This document shows positions 57,881 through 64,000 of a DNA stretch of 64,000 nucleotides, one piece after another. Source of the DNA: Vicia villosa. Taxonomy: Eukaryota > Streptophyta > Magnoliopsida > Fabales > Fabaceae. The position numbers and the translations under genes were made by a program. The DNA is taken from positions 73,443,553 through 73,507,552 of the forward strand of contig NC_081185.1 of assembly GCF_029867415.1 (NCBI RefSeq), written 5' to 3'. Every line of letters begins with the position of its first letter. Position 1 is the stretch's first letter. The notes below the pieces were generated by a model that worked only from the letters and a program-made list of their open reading frames with translations, was not told where the DNA came from and did not search any database.

Positions 57881-58530
57881 TATTACTTGTGTTAGACATG
57901 TTACACCATTGATCCGCTGGTTTCTTTTTCCCCTTCCCCGTATTAATTGATGTGGTTAGTAATCCTAGGGAGTGACAACTTTGAACTGAATTAACATCAC
58001 TAATTATAAGATAATTTATTTTGAATTGAATCACGTGGTTGTTGCACCCACGCACCTTTTTTGGTAACCTCTCTTGTTGCCTGTTGCCTTGTGTTTTTTT
58101 TTGCAGAATAGCCTTGTCCCTCGAATACGAGGATACCTTAGCCATGTTGCCTCGACTAATGCAAAGATCATAAGTCCCTAATAATGCTGCCTTCGATACA
58201 CTAAATATGATCTCGTCCCTCGGAAGTTGCCTACGAAGGGCTGAGGTATCCTCTGGTTGCCTAACGAAGAAGGCTATTCTGATCCTTCCCTTTAGACTAC
58301 CTGCCCCTCTATGGCATGGGACAGTCTTATGGCGAACGATAATTCGATGACCCGTATACATCCAAGCGAAAGACTTCCTGCCCTCTTATGGCGTGGATAG
58401 ACCCTTTCACACTGAAAGGCTAAAGAACATTTTTCATCTAACCAGGTAATTTGCCCCTAATTGCTTTGCTCTGGTTTAAAAATCTTTTTCTTACACTTTA
58501 TCATAAACCTTCAATAAGGCTACGCTCATT
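57881..58530 (+). other. Unassigned noncoding stretch with inverted repeats
   Basis: 58100-58440 has short inverted repeats such as CCTCG-AATA-CGAGG (58118) and repeated TTGCCT and TATGGCRTGG motifs, similar in style to B 37330-38210. No gene. Confidence 0.4.
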
Positions 58531-58532
58531 TA

Positions 58533-58900
58533 CGAGCAACCTGCCTAAAATTTATAGCTTAGAGAGTCGCCACCTATTCTGAAGGGCGAATAGGAAACCC
58601 TACGCAGTATAGAGATCAGGGTAAGATACTATATTCAGGTCGAGGGAAGGTGTTAAGCACCCTCAACCCTTTCCTAAAGGCTAACATTCAAAGATAAAGG
58701 TTTATGGCTAAGGAATTGAATAGGGGGAAAATTGAGATTTTAGGGAGGGGGACTCGCCTTGTTGCCAAGTGCCTACGTACCTCCTTATGGAGGATCAGAG
58801 TCAACGTAGTTCGGGGACAGGATTGTACGCCTTAGAGTTGAATCGAATGTATTTGAATTTGTTTTGAAGTTGTTTTGAAATGCGAATGTTCGAAGGTATT
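58533..58900 (-). repeat. Minus-strand LTR end (B/E type), truncated
   Basis: Reverse complement of the U5 end of B/E-type LTRs: GTCGCCACCTATTCTGAAGG, GGTCGAGGG/CCCTCAACC hairpin (58638-58668), CTACGTACCTCC. The terminal TGTAGCAACC is changed to TACGAGCAACC. The copia element begins at 58901 within it. Confidence 0.8.
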
Positions 58901-60108
58901 TGTTAGAACAAGATTTGTTCTGATCAATTATCTTAGTTTTGATGATAACAATAATATGAATTTTGTTTAAGATAATATGGTACTCTAATCCAATGCAATT
59001 TCCTTTTCAGGAAATATATAAAGAGTATGCATAATTCAGCGCTCAGAAGCTTTGTCTCAAGGGTTCAGCATGCAACATCAGAACATGGTCTGGCAAGACA
59101 TCAGAAGATGGTCGAAGCAGAATCAGAACATGGGTCTATGGAAGCATCAGAAGAACATGAGATCAGAAGCACTGAAGTTCTGATGGTATCACGCTCAGAA
59201 GCACTTCAAGGTCAGAAGATCAGAAGATGCTTTGCACCAAGCTGTTTGACTCTGATGATATTCAAACGTTGTATTCACAAACATCAGATCAGAAGGAAGT
59301 ACAAGTGGCAAGCTACGCTGACTGACAAAAGGAACGTTAAAAGCTATTATAGGCAACGTCAGTAGACACAGCGTGAACAAGGCTCGAGGTAGTTGACAAA
59401 AGCGTATAACATTAAATGCGATGCTGTACGGAACACGCAAAGCATTAAATGCACTCAACGGTCATCTTCTCCAACGCCTATAAATATGAAGTTCTGATGA
59501 GAAGCAAGGTTAACGATTCTGCACAAAAACAACTCATATTAACTTGCTGAAACTCTGTTCTACTCAAAGCTCAGAATCTTCATCTTCATCAAAGCTCACT
59601 ACATTGCTGTTGTAATATTTTAGTGAGATTAAGCTTAAACGTTAAGAGAAATATCACAGTTTGTGATTATAGCTTTTAAGAAGCAATTGTAATACTCTTA
59701 GAATTGATTACATTAAGTTGTAAGGAACTAGAGTGATCGTGTGGATCAGAATACTCTAGGAAGTCTTAGAGGTTATCTAAGCAGGTTGTAACTAGAGTGA
59801 TCGTGTGGATCAGAATACTCTAGAAAGTCTTAGAGGGTATCTAAGCAGTTGTTCCTGGAGTGATCAGTGTGTGATCAGAAGACTCTGGAAGACTTAGTTG
59901 CTGACTAAGTGGAGAACCATTGTAATCCGTGCGATTAGTGGATTAAATCCTCAGTTGAGGTAAATCATCTCTGCGGGGGTGGACTGGAGTAGTTTAGTTA
60001 ACAACGAACCAGGATAAAAATAACTGTGCAATTTATTTTTATCTGTCAAGTTTTTAAAGCTACACTTATTCAAACCCCCCCCCTTTCTAAGTGTTTTTCT
60101 ATCCTTCA
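58901..60108 (+). repeat. Copia 5' LTR (1208 bp)
   Basis: Starts TGTTAGAACAAGATTTGTTC, ends TATCCTTCA. TATA box TATAAATA at 59479-59486. Two nearly identical blocks near 59730-59800 and 59785-59860 (AACTAGAGTGATCGTGTGGA) form a short direct repeat. Confidence 0.88.
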
Positions 60109-60110
60109 AT

Positions 60111-60128
60111 TGGCATCAGAGCGCCGGT
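60111..60128 (+). other. Primer-binding site, initiator Met tRNA type
   Basis: TGGCATCAGAGCG just after the LTR; plant copia sites read TGGTATCAGAGC, so one base differs. Confidence 0.75.
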
Positions 60129-60194
60129 TCTAAGGTGCAAGCACTTAACCGTGTTTAGAAAAGATTCAGGAAGAGAAAAACGCTTCAGTAAAAG

Positions 60195-62108
60195 ATGGCT
60201 GATGAAACTGCAAAGTCTACATCTACATCTGACTCTGCTGAGCAACACAACGGTAACAATGGTTATACTAGACCGCCGGTATTTGATGGTGAAAACTTTG
60301 AATACTGGAAAGATAAACTGGAAAGTTACTTTCTTGGTCTAGATGGTGATCTATGGGATCTTCTGATGGATGGTTACAAACATCCAGTAAATGCCAGAGG
60401 CGTAAAGCTGACAAGGCAAGAAATGAATGATGATCAGAAGAAGCTTTTCAGGAATCATCATAAATGCAGAACTGTTTTGCTGAATGCTATCTCTCATGCT
60501 GAGTATGAGAAGATATCTAACAAGGAAACGGCCTATGACATATATGAGTCCTTGAAAATGACTCATGAAGGAAATGCTCAAGTCAAGGAGACTAAAGCTC
60601 TCGCTTTAATCCAGAAGTATGAAGCCTTCAAGATGGAGGATGATGAAGACATTGAAAAGATGTTTTCAAGATTTCAAACTCTTACTGCTGGATTGAGAGT
60701 TCTTGACAAGGGATACACCAAGGCTGATCACGTAAAGAAGATCATCAGAAGCTTACCCAGAAGATGGGGTCCTATGGTAACTGCATTTAAGATTGCGAAG
60801 AATCTAAATGAAGTCTCTTTGGAAGAGCTGATCAGTGCCTTGAGGAGTCATGAAATAGAGTTGGACGCAAATGAGCCTCAAAAGAAAGGTAAGTCTATTG
60901 CATTAAAATCCAATATCAAGAAATGCACTAACGCTTTTCAGGCTAGAGAAGAAGATCCTGAAGAATCGGAATCTGAAGAAGAAGATGAACTGTCCTTGAT
61001 CTCCAGAAGGCTAAATCAACTCTGGAAGAACAAGCAAAGGAAGTTCAGAGGCGTCAGAAGTTCAAAGAAATTTGAACGTGGAGAATCTTCTGATGACAGA
61101 AGATTTGACAAGAAGAAGGTCATGTGCTATGAATGCAATGAGCCTGGACACTTCAAGAATGAATGTCCAAAACTTCAGAAGGAAAATCCCAAGAAGAAGT
61201 TTCATAAGAAGAAAGGTCTTATGGCAACCTGGGATGAGTCAGAAGATGATTCAGACTCTGAAGATGAGCAGGCTAACTGTGCGCTGATGGCGACAGAAGA
61301 TGACGGATCAGAATCTACATCAGAATCAGATTCTGAAGAGGTATTTTCTGAACTTACTAGAGATGAGTTAGTTTCCGGTCTAACTGAACTTCTGGAATTC
61401 AAGTCTCAGATTAGTCTCAAATACAAAAAGCTGAAAAAGCTATTTGAATTTGAAACAAAGAAGCTTGAGTTGGAGAATTCTGAATTAAAAGAAAAACTTT
61501 TAAAATTATCCAATAATGTTGGATCTCCTTCTGATTCAGAAAAATCCACTCCTAGTCTAAACCATATTCTGAAAGAATATGATTTAAGTTTCAGGAAGTT
61601 CTTATCTAGAAGTATTGGCAGAAGTCAGCTAGCTTCTATGATATATGCTGTGTCTGGAAACAAAAGAGTCGGCATTGGTTTTGAGGGTGAAACCCCATAC
61701 AAACTTGAACCTGTTGATGAAATGAAATTCACATACAAGCCATTGTATGATCAGTTCAAGTATGGCCACTCCCATGATATTAGGCACACTTCACATGCTC
61801 AAAGTTTTCACATAACACACACCAAAAAGCATGTGACACAACCTAGGAAATATCATGAAACTCACATTAAAAATTATCATGCTGTTCCTCCTATTGCTTA
61901 CAATGTTAAACCCAAGTTCAATCAGAACTTGAGAAAATCTAACAAGAAAGGACCCAAGAAGATGTGGGTACCTAAGGATAAGATTATTCCTATTGCAGAT
62001 ATCCTTGGCTGCAAAAAGGACAAAGCACAACATGTCGTGGTACCTGGACTCTGGATGCTCACGACACATGACAGGAAGAAGGTCTATGTTCCAAGACCTG
62101 GTGCTTAA
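60195..62108 (+). CDS. gag: Copia Gag, 637 aa
   Basis: ATG at 60195 (MADETAKSTSTSDSAEQ). UBN2-type Gag core at about residues 25-235 (PPVFDGENFEYWKDKLESYF, KADHVKKIIRSLPRRW), acidic/basic linker, then the zinc knuckle CYECNEPGHFKNEC (C311, C314, H319, C324), an acidic Ser-rich segment and a coiled coil (YKKLKKLFEFETKKLELEN). The C-terminal part overlaps the pol frame: the protease active site is read one base forward from this frame over 61993-62108. Confidence 0.9.
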   Translation: MADETAKSTSTSDSAEQHNGNNGYTRPPVFDGENFEYWKDKLESYFLGLDGDLWDLLMDGYKHPVNARGVKLTRQEMNDDQKKLFRNHHKCRTVLLNAISHAEYEKISNKETAYDIYESLKMTHEGNAQVKETKALALIQKYEAFKMEDDEDIEKMFSRFQTLTAGLRVLDKGYTKADHVKKIIRSLPRRWGPMVTAFKIAKNLNEVSLEELISALRSHEIELDANEPQKKGKSIALKSNIKKCTNAFQAREEDPEESESEEEDELSLISRRLNQLWKNKQRKFRGVRSSKKFERGESSDDRRFDKKKVMCYECNEPGHFKNECPKLQKENPKKKFHKKKGLMATWDESEDDSDSEDEQANCALMATEDDGSESTSESDSEEVFSELTRDELVSGLTELLEFKSQISLKYKKLKKLFEFETKKLELENSELKEKLLKLSNNVGSPSDSEKSTPSLNHILKEYDLSFRKFLSRSIGRSQLASMIYAVSGNKRVGIGFEGETPYKLEPVDEMKFTYKPLYDQFKYGHSHDIRHTSHAQSFHITHTKKHVTQPRKYHETHIKNYHAVPPIAYNVKPKFNQNLRKSNKKGPKKMWVPKDKIIPIADILGCKKDKAQHVVVPGLWMLTTHDRKKVYVPRPGA

Positions 62109-62799
62109 GTCTGGAGGAGAAGTCAAGTTTGGAGGAGATCAGAAGGGCAAGATAATTGGCTCTGGAACTATAAAGTCTGGTAACTCTCCTTCCATTTCTA
62201 ATGTACTTCTTGTAGAAGGATTAACACATAACCTCTTATCTATCAGTCAATTGAGTGACAATGGTTATGATATAATCTTTAATCAAAAGTCTTGCAAGGC
62301 TGTAAATCAGAAGGATGGCTCAATCCTATTTACAGGCAAGAGGAAGAACAACATTTATAAGACAGATCTGCAAGATCTTATGAGTCAGAAGGTGACTTGT
62401 CTTATGTCTGTTTCTGAAGAGCAGTGGGTCTGGCACAAAAGATTAGGTCATGCTAGTTTGAGAAAGATTTCTCAGATTAACAAACTGGATCTTGTCAGAG
62501 GACTCCCTAATCTGAAATTCAAATCAGATGCTCTTTGTGAAGCATGTCAGAAGGGCAAGTTCTCCAAACCTGCATTCAAGTCCAAGAATGTTGTTTCTAC
62601 CTCAAGGCCATTAGAACTCTTGCACATGGATCTGTTTGGCCCAGTCAAAACAGCATCTGTCAGAGGGAAGAAATATGGATTAGTCATCGTAGATGATTAT
62701 AGCCGCTGGACGTGGGTAAAATTCTTGAAACACAAGGATGAGTCTCATTCAGTGTTCTTTGATTTCTGCATTCAGATTCAATCTGAAAAAAGAGTGTAA
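61993..62799 (+). pseudogene. pol: Copia pol, part 1: protease and integrase N-terminus
   Basis: The frame is +1 relative to gag and overlaps it; the first codon given is a TTG, so it is not an independent start. Protease active site WYLDSGCSRHMTG (DSG at 62047-62055), then LLSISQLSDNGY, the integrase zinc region (HKRLGHASLRKI ... CEACQKGK) and the first catalytic Asp (LLHMDLFGPV). It ends at a TAA caused by one extra A in the A-run at 62786-62791; downstream coding continues in another frame. Confidence 0.9.
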
Positions 62800-64000
62800 A
62801 ATCATAAAGGTTAGAAGTGATCATGGTGGTGAATTTGAGAACAGATCCTTTGAAGAATTCTTCAAAGAAAATGGTATTGCCCATGATTTCTCTTGTCCTA
62901 GAACTCCACAGCAAAATGGAGTTGTAGAACGAAAGAATAGGACTCTGCAAGAAATGGCCAGAACCATGATCAATGAAACCAATATGGCTAAGCATTTCTG
63001 GGCAGAAGCAATAAACACTGCATGCTATATTCAGAATAGAATCTCTATCAGACCTATTCTAAATAAGACTCCTTATGAATTGTGGAAGAATAAAAAGCCC
63101 AACATTTCATATTTCCATCCTTTTGGATGTGTATGCTTTATTCTGAACACTAAAGATCATCTTGGTAAGTTTGATTCCAAAGCACAAAAATGTTTCCTTC
63201 TTGGATATTCTGAACGCTCAAAAGGCTACAGAGTATACAATACTGAAACATTGATTGTGGAAGAATCAATCAATATCAGGTTTGATGATAAGCTTGGTTC
63301 TGAAAAACCAAAGCAGTTTGATAATTTTGCAGATTGTGATATTGATATATCAGAAGTTGTTGAGCCAAGAAGCAACGCATCAGAAGCAGAGCTTCTCAGA
63401 AGCAAAGAATCTGAAGATCAAGTATCAGCTTCTCTGGAGAATCTAAGCATTTCTGAAGAACCATCTGTCAGAAGATCATCCAGACTCATCTCTGGTCATT
63501 CAGAAGATGTCATTCTTGGAAAGAAGGATGATCCAATCAGAACAAGAGCATTCCTTAAGAACAATGCAGATTGTCAATTAGGTCTTGTATCTTTGATCGA
63601 GCCAACTTCTGTTGATCATGCTCTAGAAGATCCAGACTGGATAATTGCTATGCAAGAAGAACTGAATCAGTTTACAAGGAATGATGTTTGGGATCTTGTT
63701 CCTAGACCAGATGGATTCAATATAATCGGTACAAAATGGGTCTTCAGAAACAAGCTCAGTGAGAAAGGTGAAGTGGTAAGGAACAAAGCCAGACTGGTGG
63801 CTCAGGGTTATAGTCAGCAAGAAGGGATTGACTATACAGAAACCTTTGCTCCAGTGGCCAGGTTAGAATCTATTCGTCTATTAATTTCATTTGCCACTCA
63901 ACATAACATCACTCTCTATCAGATGGATGTTAAGAGTGCCTTCTTAAATGGTTATATAGATGAAGAAGTTTATGTCCATCAACCTCCTGGTTTTGAAGAC
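62792..64000 (+). pseudogene. pol: Copia pol, part 2: integrase core and RT start, runs off window
   Basis: Open in one frame to the window end. Integrase: second catalytic Asp in SDHGGEFEN and Glu in [11 protein letters not shown], then [14 protein letters not shown]. After a Ser/Glu-rich linker, RT begins: [63 protein letters not shown] and [11 protein letters not shown]. The later RT motifs and RNase H lie beyond the window. Confidence 0.9.

Larger units (their letters stand above)
50762..58530 (+). mobile_element. LTR-type element F (start of LTR; right end unclear), carrying solo LTR D
   Basis: Begins TGTCATACCCCAAAATTTG, the same terminus as A and B. After D (50990-54979) the sequence resumes at 54985 with a TATAAATA (55112-55119) and a long stretch without clear genes. 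No plus-strand primer site or CA end with GGAGG was found before the minus-strand LTR near 58533, so its right end is unknown; it may be a truncated element. Low certainty on extent. Confidence 0.5.
58901..64000 (+). mobile_element. SIRE/Maximus-like Ty1/copia element, right end beyond window
   Basis: 5' LTR 58901-60108, initiator-Met-type primer site, gag (60195-62108), then protease, integrase and the first part of RT to the window end. Pol order protease-integrase-RT is the copia order. Left target copy would be GTATT (58896-58900). Confidence 0.92.

Noticed and set aside
1..64000. Host plant genes
   Set aside because: No non-transposon protein family, intron-exon gene model or RNA gene could be recognised on either strand.

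Overview
The window is repetitive nuclear DNA from a plant, most likely a large-genome legume of the pea/vetch tribe (Fabeae). That placement is inferred from full-size Ogre-type Ty3/gypsy elements (extra ORF ahead of gag, intron between protease and reverse transcriptase, tRNA-Arg primer site, tandem repeats before the 3' LTR) beside a SIRE/Maximus-like Ty1/copia element. I found no host gene; all coding sequence belongs to retrotransposons.

Layout, left to right. (1) 1-33600: Ogre-1, a plus-strand Ogre element whose 5' LTR is cut by the window edge. It has a primer-binding site, ORF1 (3909-5252), gag-pro (5518-9339), a 259-nt intron (9336-9594), pol, a 47-bp repeat array and a 3' LTR (29517-33600). 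Two base differences were seen between its LTRs over 3235 bp. (2) 10844-24915: element A, a 14-kb non-autonomous element inside Ogre-1 pol (target duplication CTGTG), with LTRs that seem to differ at one base, a small gag-like ORF and a 129-bp higher-order repeat array. (3) 33601-33831 plus 49608-50258: end of the 5' LTR of an older Ogre-like element C, followed by its primer site and the start of its leader. (4) 33832-49602: element B, non-autonomous, inside the C LTR (TAGGC); a solo LTR E (44960-48050, CGCAC) sits in its 3' LTR. (5) 50762 to about 58530: LTR-type sequence F inside the C leader, itself holding a solo LTR D (50990-54979, AGTAT). (6) About 58533-58900: minus-strand LTR end. (7) 58901-64000: copia element with 1.2-kb LTR, gag and pol, cut by the window end; pol has a one-base break.

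Working together: A and B have no pol, yet share LTR termini, tRNA-Arg primer sites and leader/3'-region motifs with Ogre-1, so they probably use proteins of Ogre-type elements in trans. Nesting gives the order: C oldest, then Ogre-1, B and F, then A, E and D.

The strongest unexplained signal is RNA-like secondary structure. Near the end of every Ogre-like LTR there is a hairpin (in four families, two adjacent hairpins) whose stems change by compensating substitutions while the loop stays nearly fixed. Just 3' of pol in Ogre-1, and downstream of the gag region in A and B, are hairpins followed by GGCAAAA, with different but paired stems. Most of the tandem arrays are also series of stem-loops with conserved loops and co-varying stems. 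These pairings were checked by eye only.
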